From Parcubacteria group bacterium CG11_big_fil_rev_8_21_14_0_20_39_14 (lineage in GTDB: Bacteria; Patescibacteriota; Minisyncoccia; Minisyncoccales; GCA-002787255): a stretch of 33,122 bases of DNA. Shown piece after piece: positions 15,534 to 22,679 of this stretch (the stretch's first letter is position 1; each line of letters opens with the position of its first letter). Location: NCBI GenBank assembly GCA_002787255.1, contig PCWD01000012.1:8425-41546 (forward strand). The letters run 5' to 3'. The position numbers were made by a program, and so were the translations under genes. Under the pieces are notes generated by a model. The model searched no databases and had not been told where the DNA came from. It worked only from the letters and a program-made list of their open reading frames with translations.

Positions 15534-15872
15534 ATGACGATAGAGCGAAAACCGGTAGAAGATTATTTTGAAGAACAGAAAAGAAAATTTGAAGAAGCGG
15601 TAGGACCAATAAAGGATAAATTATTGGAAATATTGTTTGAAGATTCAGGGAGACTCTACTCTGCTAAAGAGCTGGGAGAAAAAATTGGATTGGCTGAATC
15701 CTGCTGTCAAGAAGAAAGTTGTCAGTATTCAGACTGCCCCAGATATTTAGAGCCAGCCCTGAAAGCTCTTTTGGCTGAAGAAAAAATAATTGCTTATCCC
15801 TGGCCATTTCCCCCGACTGAAAAAACCGAACTTTATTTTGGAATTAATTTATTTTGGGGAATTGAAAAATAG
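15534..15872 (+). CDS. Small cysteine-containing protein, possible winged helix
   Basis: 112 residues. It starts with ATG after GGAGGTGAAAA, a good Shine-Dalgarno. An acidic and basic helical N-terminus (1-35) leads into GRLYSAKELGEKIGLAES, which reads like the helix-turn-helix part of a winged-helix domain, followed by Cys57, Cys58, Cys63 and Cys68 (CCQEESCQYSDC), a possible metal site. The tail is hydrophobic-aromatic. Function unknown; a small DNA-binding or redox-sensing regulator is a guess. Ends in TAG, followed within 15 nt by a strong terminator. Confidence 0.6.
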   Translation: MTIERKPVEDYFEEQKRKFEEAVGPIKDKLLEILFEDSGRLYSAKELGEKIGLAESCCQEESCQYSDCPRYLEPALKALLAEEKIIAYPWPFPPTEKTELYFGINLFWGIEK

Positions 15873-15887
15873 TATGCGAACAGACTT

Positions 15888-15919
15888 AAAAAACTTGCTT
15901 AAAATAGGCAAGTTTTTTT
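15888..15919 (+). terminator. Rho-independent terminator
   Basis: AAAAACTTGC (15889-15898) pairs perfectly with GCAAGTTTTT across the loop TTAAAATAG, followed by further Ts. It ends the 13217-15872 unit and separates it from metK. Confidence 0.9.
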
Positions 15920-15940
15920 CTTGCAGTCAGTCAGTAAGTA

Positions 15941-15969
15941 TTGATTTCTTTTTATTAAGATTATATTAT
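15941..15969 (+). promoter_or_regulatory. Sigma-70 promoter of metK
   Basis: TTGATT, 17-nt spacer, TATTAT. The predicted transcription start is near 15976, a few bases before element D1, so the mRNA would begin with that hairpin. Confidence 0.6.
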
Positions 15970-15979
15970 ATATTTGAAG

Positions 15980-16137
15980 CCGTTGAACAAGTATATTTTC
16001 GCGTAGTTTAGCGTACTGTTTCGCGTGGTTTAGCGTTAAATCCATCCCAATCGCGAAACTACGCTAAACCCCGAAGGAGAGGCTTTACGACCCTAGGGGG
16101 CAGGCTTTACGCAAAACCACGCTGAATTATTCAACGG
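15980..16137 (+). repeat. Structured leader element D1 (metK)
   Basis: Ends CCGTTGAA (15980-15987) and TTCAACGG (16130-16137) are exact inverted repeats. Inside, TTTAGCGT-type words on the left are answered by ACGCTAAA and CGCTGAA on the right, giving a long imperfect hairpin. It ends 13 nt before the metK ATG. The same ends, words and position relative to the promoter recur before ald (31862-31985). It does not contain the conserved core of a SAM riboswitch. Confidence 0.75.
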
Positions 16138-16150
16138 TCTAATTATATTC

Positions 16151-17305
16151 ATGAAAAATTTTCTTTTTACATCCGAGTCGGTGGCTGAAGGGCATCCTGA
16201 CAAAATAGCCGACCAAATTGCGGACGCGGTTTTAGACAAAGCATTGTCGCAGGATAAATACAGCCGGGTAGCTTGCGAGGTAGCGGTAGGGATGGGCTAT
16301 ATTATTGTCGGAGGAGAAATTACAACTAAAGCTTGGGTTGATATCGGAGAGGTGGCAAGGCGGGTAATAAAAGAAATTGGCTACGATAAGCCGGAGTACG
16401 GTTTTGACTATCGCACAGCAGCTATTTTTAACACTATTCATGGGCAGTCGCCTGATATTGCTATGGGAGTTCGAAAAACCGGAACCAGGGAACAAGGAGC
16501 CGGTGATCAGGGCATGATGACTGGCTATGCCTGCCGGGAAACGCCGGAGCTTATGCCCTTGCCGATAATGTTGTCCCACAAATTAGCCAAAAGATTAGCC
16601 GAGGTGAGAAAAAAGGGAATTCTGCCCTATTTAAGACCGGACGGAAAATCGCAGGTAACCGTAGAATATAGAGACAGCGTTGTCAAAAGGATTAATTCCG
16701 TAGTTATTGGCGCCCAGCATAATCCCGATATAGCGTTGGCTAAAATTAAAAAAGACATTATTAAAAATGTAATTAAACCCGTTTGTTCTGAATTTTTAGA
16801 CAAAAAGACAAAGTTTTATATTAACAATACCGGAAGATTTGTAATGGGTGGCCCGGTTTCCGATACCGGGATGTCGGGCAGAAAAATAATAGTTGATACT
16901 TACGGCGGAATGGTAGCTCATGGAGGCGGGAGTTTTTCAGGCAAGGACCCGACAAAAGTTGACAGAGCCGGCGCTTATATGACACGTTATATAGCTAAAA
17001 ATATTGTAGCCGCCGGTCTGGCAGACAAATGTGAAATTCAGATTGCTTATGTAATTGGCGGGACAAAACCCCTGTCTATTAATGTTGATACCTTCAAAAC
17101 TGGAAAGCTCCCCGATGAAAAGCTTACAAAAATCATTTTAAAAGTTTTTGATTTGTCTCCCGGCGGAATTATTCAAAAATTGGAGCTTTTGCGTCCAATT
17201 TATCAAAAAACAGCGTGTTTCGGGCATTTTGGTCGAGAGCTCCCAGAGTTTAGCTGGGAAAAGAAGGACAAGGTGGGGGAGTTATTGAAAATCGTAAAGA
17301 AATAA
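16151..17305 (+). CDS. metK: S-adenosylmethionine synthetase
   Basis: 384 residues, the normal length for the bacterial enzyme, which makes SAM from methionine and ATP in the cytosol. Conserved parts in order: FTSESVAEGHPDK at the N-terminus (ATP/methionine binding, His15), GAGDQGMMTGYA (about 116-127), and the phosphate loop GGGSFSGKDPTKVDR with AGAY (about 257-275). All key residues appear intact. It is preceded by its own promoter and the 158-nt element D1, and followed by element B3 and a small membrane protein. It supplies the cofactor for the methyltransferase at 2814 and others. Confidence 0.97.
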   Translation: MKNFLFTSESVAEGHPDKIADQIADAVLDKALSQDKYSRVACEVAVGMGYIIVGGEITTKAWVDIGEVARRVIKEIGYDKPEYGFDYRTAAIFNTIHGQSPDIAMGVRKTGTREQGAGDQGMMTGYACRETPELMPLPIMLSHKLAKRLAEVRKKGILPYLRPDGKSQVTVEYRDSVVKRINSVVIGAQHNPDIALAKIKKDIIKNVIKPVCSEFLDKKTKFYINNTGRFVMGGPVSDTGMSGRKIIVDTYGGMVAHGGGSFSGKDPTKVDRAGAYMTRYIAKNIVAAGLADKCEIQIAYVIGGTKPLSINVDTFKTGKLPDEKLTKIILKVFDLSPGGIIQKLELLRPIYQKTACFGHFGRELPEFSWEKKDKVGELLKIVKK

Positions 17306-17317
17306 AAAGTAAGAATA

Positions 17318-17385
17318 CATACGAATAAAAATGCGAATTCAATGCGAATAATGGTTGCCATAGAATTTGTATTATAATTCGTATG
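17318..17385 (+). repeat. Start-codon-bearing palindromic element B3
   Basis: Termini CATACGAAT (17318-17326) and ATTCGTATG (17377-17385) are identical to B1 and B2; the interior ATGCGAATTC and AATGCGAATAATG words are shared. The final ATG is the start codon of the next gene, followed by GAATCTATGAC as in B2. A TATAAT overlaps the right end. Confidence 0.85.
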
Positions 17386-17724
17386 GAATCTATGACCAGA
17401 TTTTTAAAGATTTTATTTTCTATTTTAGGGGCTATGTTTATTGGTTTTGGTTTGGGACTGGTTTTGGCCGATGCTTTGATTTTAACTTTTGCGGGAGTGA
17501 AATACTGGCTTTTGGTTTCGGGCGCTTTAATTTTGGGTGGATTTTTGCTTGGTTTAAGTTTTATCAAAAAAATCCCCCCCAAAAAAGTTCTTTCCGATGT
17601 CAAAACAGAGGCAGATGCCAAGAAAAAAGAGAAATCTTTTTTCGCTTCCGTTTTTGGCAGAACTGCGGCGGACAAGAAAGCTTTAGAGGACAAAGGAGAA
17701 AAAAATATTACAACTCCCCAGTAA
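17383..17724 (+). CDS. Small two-TM membrane protein
   Basis: 113 residues. Two closely spaced TM helices (about 8-31 and 38-62) rich in Gly and Leu, then a charged, Lys-rich cytosolic tail with KKEKSFFASVFGRTAADKKALED. No family recognised. The start codon is provided by element B3; a second in-frame ATG lies 9 nt downstream. It follows metK by 77 nt and may be co-transcribed with the phasin-like gene after it. The first four residues (MESM) equal those of the unrelated MBL hydrolase, because both are encoded by the repeat end. Confidence 0.6.
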   Translation: MESMTRFLKILFSILGAMFIGFGLGLVLADALILTFAGVKYWLLVSGALILGGFLLGLSFIKKIPPKKVLSDVKTEADAKKKEKSFFASVFGRTAADKKALEDKGEKNITTPQ

Positions 17725-17747
17725 AGATTCCAATAAAGTTGATAAAA

Positions 17748-17821
17748 TCCAAATGACAAAATCCAAATGACAAATCCGTTCGGATTTGGCATTTGGGCTT
17801 TGACATTTGACATTTACAATT
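17748..17821. repeat. Start-proximal palindromic element C2
   Basis: AAATCCAAATGACAAA twice on the left, then CGTTCGGATTTGGCATTTGG and GACATTTGACATTT on the right; the centre CAAATCCG/CGGATTTG is a perfect inverted repeat. It touches the ATG at 17822. Same words as 19492-19568. Confidence 0.75.
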
Positions 17822-18115
17822 ATGGCAAAGAAACAAGCGACAACAAAAAAACAAAAACCCGACTATCTAGGTCGGGCAAAAAAAGAGATAAATGAATTTA
17901 TTGAAGAGCTGGTAAGGGCAGGAAAAGTAACTAAGAACGAGGGAGAAAAATATCTCAAGAGGTTTTGGAAAGAAACCGAGGATGAAAGAGAATTTTTGAG
18001 AGAAAAATTAGAAAAAACAGCCAGGGACATAAAGAAAAAAATAGATGTTCCCACCAGAGAGGAATTTGAGGAGCTCAAAAAAAGAGTAGAAGTTTTGGAA
18101 AAACATCATAAGTAA
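17822..18115 (+). CDS. Phasin-like coiled-coil protein
   Basis: 97 residues from the ATG at 17822. A TTG five codons upstream lies in the repeat and is unlikely. A Lys-rich N-terminus is followed by a helical, highly charged body: EFIEELVRAGKVTKNEGEKY, an acidic middle and PTREEFEELKKRVEVLEKH at the C-terminus. This is the pattern of the polyhydroxyalkanoate-granule phasin-like family (PhaF/PhaI type): a short helix, the KVT-EGE turn and a terminal coiled coil. Such proteins coat granules or scaffold complexes. Granule synthesis genes are not seen here, so only a structural role is inferred. Confidence 0.6.
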   Translation: MAKKQATTKKQKPDYLGRAKKEINEFIEELVRAGKVTKNEGEKYLKRFWKETEDEREFLREKLEKTARDIKKKIDVPTREEFEELKKRVEVLEKHHK

Positions 18116-18116
18116 C

Positions 18117-18138
18117 CTAACGGGGTTGACCCCGTTAG
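18117..18138. promoter_or_regulatory. Perfect 22-bp palindrome with TAACGGGGT half-sites
   Basis: CTAACGGGGT and ACCCCGTTAG are exact inverted 10-mers around TG. The first 14 nt recur at 18256-18269 overlapping a promoter, and TCTAACGGGGTG ends the hairpin at 28912-28958. No U-tract follows, so an operator or repeat is more likely than a terminator. Confidence 0.6.
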
Positions 18139-18254
18139 AAATCTTGGGCAGAAAAAATTTTGGAAAAATTTTTTCTGTTATCAATAATGCCGGGCTGACT
18201 TCAACTTCTGTATTTCAGCCATCAATCCTGCTTGGTTAATATATGCGCCAGACT
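18139..18254. other. Non-coding stretch with two small palindromes
   Basis: AGAAAAAATTT/AAATTTTTTCT (18151-18177) is a perfect inverted repeat around TGGAA, and GGCTGA/TCAGCC bracket a 15-nt loop near 18191-18218. The first may end the phasin-like transcript. No coding potential is seen in 18116-18451. Confidence 0.45.
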
Positions 18255-18264
18255 TCTAACGGGG

Positions 18265-18293
18265 TTGACAATAGTGGTTTGGCGTGCTATAAA
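18265..18293 (+). promoter_or_regulatory. Sigma-70 promoter of the sigma4/HARE gene, with overlapping half-site
   Basis: TTGACA (18265-18270), 17-nt spacer, TATAAA (18288-18293): close to consensus. The sequence CTAACGGGG immediately precedes and overlaps the -35 box, repeating the half-site of the palindrome at 18117. A leader of about 150 nt follows before the ATG. Confidence 0.75.
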
Positions 18294-18335
18294 GAAAGAA
18301 GTGGGGCAACCCCCAATTATTATACGTAAATTAAC

Positions 18336-18382
18336 GTAAATAGGAGTGGCTTTAAGACCAAAGAAGCGCCGCCTCTATTTAC
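18336..18382 (+). promoter_or_regulatory. 5' leader hairpin of the sigma4/HARE gene
   Basis: GTAAATAGGAGTGGC pairs with GCCGCCTCTATTTAC at 14 of 15 positions (two wobbles). A second small hairpin at 18425-18442 (TCTGAG/CTCAGA) holds the AGGTG of the presumed Shine-Dalgarno in its loop. Both suggest translational control, which is inference. Confidence 0.5.
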
Positions 18383-18451
18383 AAAAACTTGATGAAATTT
18401 AGGCAGAGTGTTTAATATAAACATTCTGAGAGGTGCCTCAGAAAAATAAAT

Positions 18452-19489
18452 ATGCAAAAATCTAAATTTAATTTTCAAAAATTAAGCCAGAAGCTTTTAA
18501 AAGTGCTGCCCCAAAAGTCAAAAGAGGTTATTGCTCGGAGATATGGTATTTCAACGGGCAGAAATGAAACCCTTCAGGAAATCGGAGAGAGTTTCGGAAT
18601 TACCAGAGAGAGGGTTCGTCAAATTGAAAATTGGGGATTCAAGATTTTAAAGGGGTCTTTCGAATTTAAAAAACTTGAACCAGTTTTTCAGAGCCTGGAA
18701 GAATATCTTAATTTTTTTGGAGGACTAAAAAGAGAGGATGTTTTATTTTACAATTTAGCTCCGGAATCTCAACATTCCGCTTTGAATTTGGTTTTAAAAT
18801 TATCTTCCGGTTTTGAAAGGGTTCCAGAGGGTTCTAAATTTTTTACCTTTTGGTCAGTGGGGAAAAATCCTCAAAATGCGGCAATAAGGGTTGTTGATTT
18901 TTTGGTTGAAAGCTTTAAAAAATGCGGTTCCCCAATGGAAGAGGGGGGGTTGCAAAAGATTTATCAAAAAGAGATTCCCGGGGTTTTGAAAAAGAAAATC
19001 TCAAAAGATGCTTTCTTTTCCTATCTTGAGATTTCTAAGGAAATTAAAAAGGGAGCTTTTGGCAAAATTGGATTGTTTTTTTGGCCCGAGATAAATCCTA
19101 AGGGGGTAAGGGACGAAGCCTACCTTTCTTTAAAAAAAGAATCAAAACCACTTCATTTTTCTGGGCTGACTACTTTAATAAATAAAGATTTTCACCAAAA
19201 AAATAAACCCGCTCAAGTTCAGACAGTTCACAATGAGTTAATAAAAGACCTCCGTTTTGTTTTAATCGGCCGGGGAGTTTACGCTCTGAAAGAATGGGGT
19301 TACGAGCCGGGAGTCGTTAAAGATGTAATCGTTAAAGTCTTAAAAGAAAACAAAAAACCTCTGACCAAAGAACAAATTGTAGACAAAGTTTTAAAATGTA
19401 GAGCGGTTAAGAAAAACACGGTTTTATTCAACCTTCAGGACAAAAATTATTTCAAAAAAATGACCGATGGAAAATACCAGATAGCCTAG
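18452..19489 (+). CDS. Sigma-70 region 4 / HARE-HTH transcription regulator
   Basis: 345 residues. The N-terminus (about 10-70) is a sigma-70 region 4-type helix-turn-helix: EVIARRYGI, then ETLQEIGESFGITRERVRQIE. This is the part of sigma factors that reads the -35 box. Regions 2 and 3 are absent, so it is not a normal sigma factor. A middle region of unclear fold (75-215) follows. The C-terminal 125 residues resemble HARE-HTH winged-helix domains as in RNA-polymerase delta subunit: SKPLHFSGLTTLIN...VHNELIKD...GRGVYALKEWG, then a second unit KPLTKEQIVDKVLK...LQDKNYFKKMTDGKYQIA. It probably acts at promoters through RNA polymerase. Its own promoter carries the TAACGGGG half-site, which hints at autoregulation. 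Ends in TAG. Confidence 0.75.
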   Translation: MQKSKFNFQKLSQKLLKVLPQKSKEVIARRYGISTGRNETLQEIGESFGITRERVRQIENWGFKILKGSFEFKKLEPVFQSLEEYLNFFGGLKREDVLFYNLAPESQHSALNLVLKLSSGFERVPEGSKFFTFWSVGKNPQNAAIRVVDFLVESFKKCGSPMEEGGLQKIYQKEIPGVLKKKISKDAFFSYLEISKEIKKGAFGKIGLFFWPEINPKGVRDEAYLSLKKESKPLHFSGLTTLINKDFHQKNKPAQVQTVHNELIKDLRFVLIGRGVYALKEWGYEPGVVKDVIVKVLKENKKPLTKEQIVDKVLKCRAVKKNTVLFNLQDKNYFKKMTDGKYQIA

Positions 19490-19491
19490 AA

Positions 19492-19568
19492 AATTTCAAA
19501 TAGCAAAATCCAAATGACAAAAAATTGTTTTTGATATTTGAGCTTTGGAATTTGGATTTTTTTTGTAA
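19492..19568. repeat. Start-proximal palindromic element C3
   Basis: ATTTCAAATAGC and AAAATCCAAATGACAAA are answered by GATATTTGAGC and TTGGAATTTGGATTTT. It fills the gap between the regulator stop and the next ATG, as C2 does. Confidence 0.7.
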
Positions 19569-20819
19569 ATGGAGCCTTCTGTAATTTTACAACCGCTTTT
19601 AAGCTTTTTGGGAGGCTGGTGGTGGACTTTTACACCCATAATTTTGGGTTTTATTTTTTGGGAGCTTTATGTTTTTTTTGTTCGGGAAAAATTTTTTTTA
19701 ACCATCAAATTTGTTTTACTGGAGATTAGTTTACCGCGGGAAGTTGAAAAAACCCCAAAAGCAATGGAGCAAGTCTGGGATGAATTTCACGGACTTCATG
19801 ATATTTTTAATTTGAAGGAATTGTATATTAAAGGAGAATTTGTCCAATGGCTGAGCTGTGAGATTGTTTCAAATGGCGGCAAAATTCATTTTTATATTCG
19901 GACTCCCGAGATCTTTCGAGATTTGGTGGAAAGCGCTCTTTATTCTCAATATCCCGAGGTGGAAATCAGCGAAGTTGAAGATTATGTAAGTTCTGTTCCG
20001 GCTGATATACCCAATCGGGCTTATGATATGTGGGGCTCGGATTTTATTTTAACAAAATCCGATCCCTATCCAATAAAATGTTATGAGGAGTTTGAAGAAA
20101 TAAAAGAGGAGAAAAGGGTTGACCCGTTGTCTTCTTTGGTAGAGGGATTAGGCACCCTAAAAGAAGGCGAGCAGATATGGCTTCAAATTTTAGCTCAACC
20201 AATTTTATTTGAGGGAAGGCCCGCAGCCGAAAAATTAATCAGTAAATTATTTGGAAAAAAATTTGATGAAGAATCCGGAACGATGAAAGAATTGGGAAAG
20301 TTCACAACCGATATAATTGATATAATTACTACCGGCAGGAAAGCCGAAACCAATGAAGAAATAAGCCAGATGGATATGTTTAAATCTTTTATGCTCACTC
20401 CCGGCGAGCGGGAAATTTTAGAGGGGATTGAGAAGAAAATGGATAAACTTCCATTTTTTTGCAATATCCGTTTTATTTACATTGCTAAAAAAGAGATTTT
20501 TTTCAAACCAAAAATTAGATTGGCAATGTCGCCGTTTAAGCAATTTACCACCTTAAATGCCAATGGTATAAAAATCGGCCCAAACAAGACTAAGATTAAT
20601 TATTTCTTTGTTGATAGAAGGGTTTATTACAGAAAAAGAAGATTGTTGAGGTTTTATAAAAGGCGGCTTTTTGAAGTAGGGTGGAAACCAAACATCTTAA
20701 ATGCTGAAGAATTGGCAACCATCTTTCATTTTCCAGGCAAGCTCGTTGCGCCGGCTCCCATGGTTTCCAGAGTTGAAGCCAGAAAAGGCGAGCCGCCACC
20801 CACACTTCCAACAGAATAA
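19569..20819 (+). CDS. Membrane-anchored partner of the coupling ATPase
   Basis: 416 residues. One or two TM helices at the N-terminus (about 18-45; GGWWWTFTPIILGFIFW) anchor a long soluble domain. The domain has LPREVEKTPKAMEQVW, an aromatic FYIRTPEIF strand, SALYSQYPEVEISEVEDY and a basic YRKRRLLRFYKRR stretch near 360. The last 30 residues are Pro-rich (PPPTLPTE). I do not assign a named family. It lies 66 nt upstream of a TraD/VirD4-type ATPase in the same direction, so a role as membrane component of that DNA or protein transfer machine is likely but inferred from context. Confidence 0.6.
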   Translation: MEPSVILQPLLSFLGGWWWTFTPIILGFIFWELYVFFVREKFFLTIKFVLLEISLPREVEKTPKAMEQVWDEFHGLHDIFNLKELYIKGEFVQWLSCEIVSNGGKIHFYIRTPEIFRDLVESALYSQYPEVEISEVEDYVSSVPADIPNRAYDMWGSDFILTKSDPYPIKCYEEFEEIKEEKRVDPLSSLVEGLGTLKEGEQIWLQILAQPILFEGRPAAEKLISKLFGKKFDEESGTMKELGKFTTDIIDIITTGRKAETNEEISQMDMFKSFMLTPGEREILEGIEKKMDKLPFFCNIRFIYIAKKEIFFKPKIRLAMSPFKQFTTLNANGIKIGPNKTKINYFFVDRRVYYRKRRLLRFYKRRLFEVGWKPNILNAEELATIFHFPGKLVAPAPMVSRVEARKGEPPPTLPTE

Positions 20820-20885
20820 TAAATTGCAAATTGTAAATACCAAATCGTTGCGATAGGCGATTGGCGATAAGCAATCTGCGAAGAA
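20820..20885. repeat. Start-proximal word-repeat element F
   Basis: AATTGCAAATTGTAAAT is followed by three GCGATA/GCGATT words (TTGCGATAGGCGATTGGCGATAAGCAA) bracketed by TTGC and GCAA. It directly precedes the ATG of the coupling ATPase. Shorter than the other elements and weaker as a palindrome. Confidence 0.5.
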
Positions 20886-22595
20886 ATGGAATTGCCAAAA
20901 AATAATGACATAACCTACTTTGCCGAAACAAATTTCAGAAATCAGAAAATTAAATTTGGCATCAGGCCCGATGACAGAAGGCGCCATCTTTATAGTGTTG
21001 GAAAAACCGGTATGGGAAAAACCGCTATGCTGGAAAATATGGCTATTCAGGATATTCAAAAAGGTCATGGTTTGGCGGTGGTTGACCCTCACGGCGAGTT
21101 TGCTGAAAAGATGCTTGACTTTGTTCCCTCCTCGCGGGTTAACGATGTGATTTATTTTAATCCGGCCGACATTGCTTACCCAATTGCTTTTAATGTCATT
21201 GAAAAAGTTCAGCCCGATTTCAGATATCTTATCGCTTCAGGGGTTTTGGGAGTGTTTAAAAAAATTTGGCCGGATGTCTGGTCGCCCCGAATGGAATACA
21301 TTTTAAACAACACCATACTGGCTCTTATTGAATACCCCGGGGCTACTCTTTTGGGAATAAATAGAATGCTGGCTGAAAAAGAATACAGGGATAAAGTAGT
21401 TAAAAGGATTACCGACCCCGGAGTAAAAGCTTTCTGGCTTAATGAATTTTCTAAATATCCGGACAGATTTCGAGAGGAAGCTGTGGCTCCAATTCAAAAT
21501 AAAGCCGGTCAGTTTATTTCCTCCCCCCTGATTCGCAATATTATCGGTCAGACAAAATCAACCATAAATGTCAGAAAGGTCATAGATGAGGGGAAAATTT
21601 TAATTTTAAATCTCTCTAAAGGCAGAATTGGCGAAGATGCTTCTCATTTGCTTGGCGCCTTGATGGTTTCCAAAATTCAATTAGCGGCAATGTCAAGAGT
21701 TAATATCCCCGAGGAGGAACGGAAGGATTTTTATCTTTATGTTGATGAATTTCAGAATTTTGCCACCGAATCTTTTGTCAATATTTTATCCGAAGCCAGA
21801 AAGTATCACCTTTGTTTAATTTTAGCTCATCAATATATTACCCAAATGGATGAGAAAGTCAGAGATGCGGTTTTTGGCAATGTCGGGACTTTGACAACTT
21901 TTCGGGTTGGAGCCGATGACGCTGAAGTTTTGGAGCCGGAATTTACTCCGGAATTTACGGCTCAGGATTTGGTGAATTTAGCAAAATACAATGTCTATTT
22001 AAAATTGATGATTGACGGAATTAGCTCCCGGGCTTTTTCGGCAGCAACTTTAGTTCCCTTTCAAAGACCAAAAGAAAATTATAGAGAAACAATTATTAAG
22101 GTTTCCCGGGAAAGATACGGGACTTTTCGCACAAAAATAGAAGAGAAAATTGTTAAATGGAGCGGGACGCTGGAACTTCCAGTCAGGGCAGAGGAGAAAG
22201 AAAGGGCCTTAGCCGCTGAGCTTTATGAAGCCCAATGCTGGGATTGCGGCAAATGGACCAGGGTAACTTTTAAGCCGGATGGAGTAAGGCCTGTTTACTG
22301 CAAAAGTTGTTTAAAAAAAACCAGAGAACAAAAAGAGCAGCAGAAAGATTATCGGGGAAATCGGGAGAATCGGGAGAATCGGGAGAGTGAGGGGAACTTA
22401 TCCTTAAAAGAGGCATTTCAAAAAGAGCCGGTATTTTTCAGGCCACGGAAAAAAGAGGAAGAGAAATTCACCAGAACAAGAGTTCGGCCCGATATTGGCG
22501 GATTAAGAAAAATTTTGACCAATAGAGATAGAGATAAAGAGGACGAATATCACGAGCTCTTAGAAAACGAAAGAGGGGGAGGGAGAAGAAGCTAA
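20886..22595 (+). CDS. TraD/VirD4-type coupling ATPase with zinc ribbon
   Basis: 569 residues. Walker A GKTGMGKTAML begins at residue 39; DPHGEFAEKML is the next conserved block; Walker B FYLYVDEFQNFA lies near 280-291; SEARKYHLCLILAHQY follows. This is the TraD/TraG/VirD4 or HerA-like superfamily that pumps DNA or hands substrates to type IV secretion channels. There is no TM segment of its own, so the upstream protein may supply membrane anchoring. A C-terminal zinc ribbon CWDCGKW...YCKSC (about 451-475) is followed by a disordered, Arg/Glu-rich tail with a 9-nt tandem repeat. With the mini-pilins at 327-1315 it suggests a reduced conjugation or competence-like apparatus. Confidence 0.85.
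   Translation: MELPKNNDITYFAETNFRNQKIKFGIRPDDRRRHLYSVGKTGMGKTAMLENMAIQDIQKGHGLAVVDPHGEFAEKMLDFVPSSRVNDVIYFNPADIAYPIAFNVIEKVQPDFRYLIASGVLGVFKKIWPDVWSPRMEYILNNTILALIEYPGATLLGINRMLAEKEYRDKVVKRITDPGVKAFWLNEFSKYPDRFREEAVAPIQNKAGQFISSPLIRNIIGQTKSTINVRKVIDEGKILILNLSKGRIGEDASHLLGALMVSKIQLAAMSRVNIPEEERKDFYLYVDEFQNFATESFVNILSEARKYHLCLILAHQYITQMDEKVRDAVFGNVGTLTTFRVGADDAEVLEPEFTPEFTAQDLVNLAKYNVYLKLMIDGISSRAFSAATLVPFQRPKENYRETIIKVSRERYGTFRTKIEEKIVKWSGTLELPVRAEEKERALAAELYEAQCWDCGKWTRVTFKPDGVRPVYCKSCLKKTREQKEQQKDYRGNRENRENRESEGNLSLKEAFQKEPVFFRPRKKEEEKFTRTRVRPDIGGLRKILTNRDRDKEDEYHELLENERGGGRRS
22351..22386 (+). repeat. Four tandem 9-nt repeats in coding sequence
   Basis: ATCGGGGAA then three copies of ATCGGGAGA, encoding a repeated Asn-Arg-Glu tripeptide in the disordered tail of the coupling ATPase. 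Being 9 nt long, changes in copy number keep the frame. Confidence 0.85.
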
Positions 22596-22679
22596 TCTTC
22601 CGCTTTGTTCTAAAAAGATACAATTTTTAACATAAGACCCGTACCTTAAAAATCTTTGTTTCTATGGAGGAATAAAAAA

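Noticed and set aside
15980..16137. SAM riboswitch upstream of metK
   Set aside because: The conserved SAM-I/SAM-II core sequences are absent, and the same element precedes ald; it is a word-repeat hairpin.
20695..21092. 131-residue minus-strand ORF
   Set aside because: Shadow overlapping two well-supported plus-strand genes.
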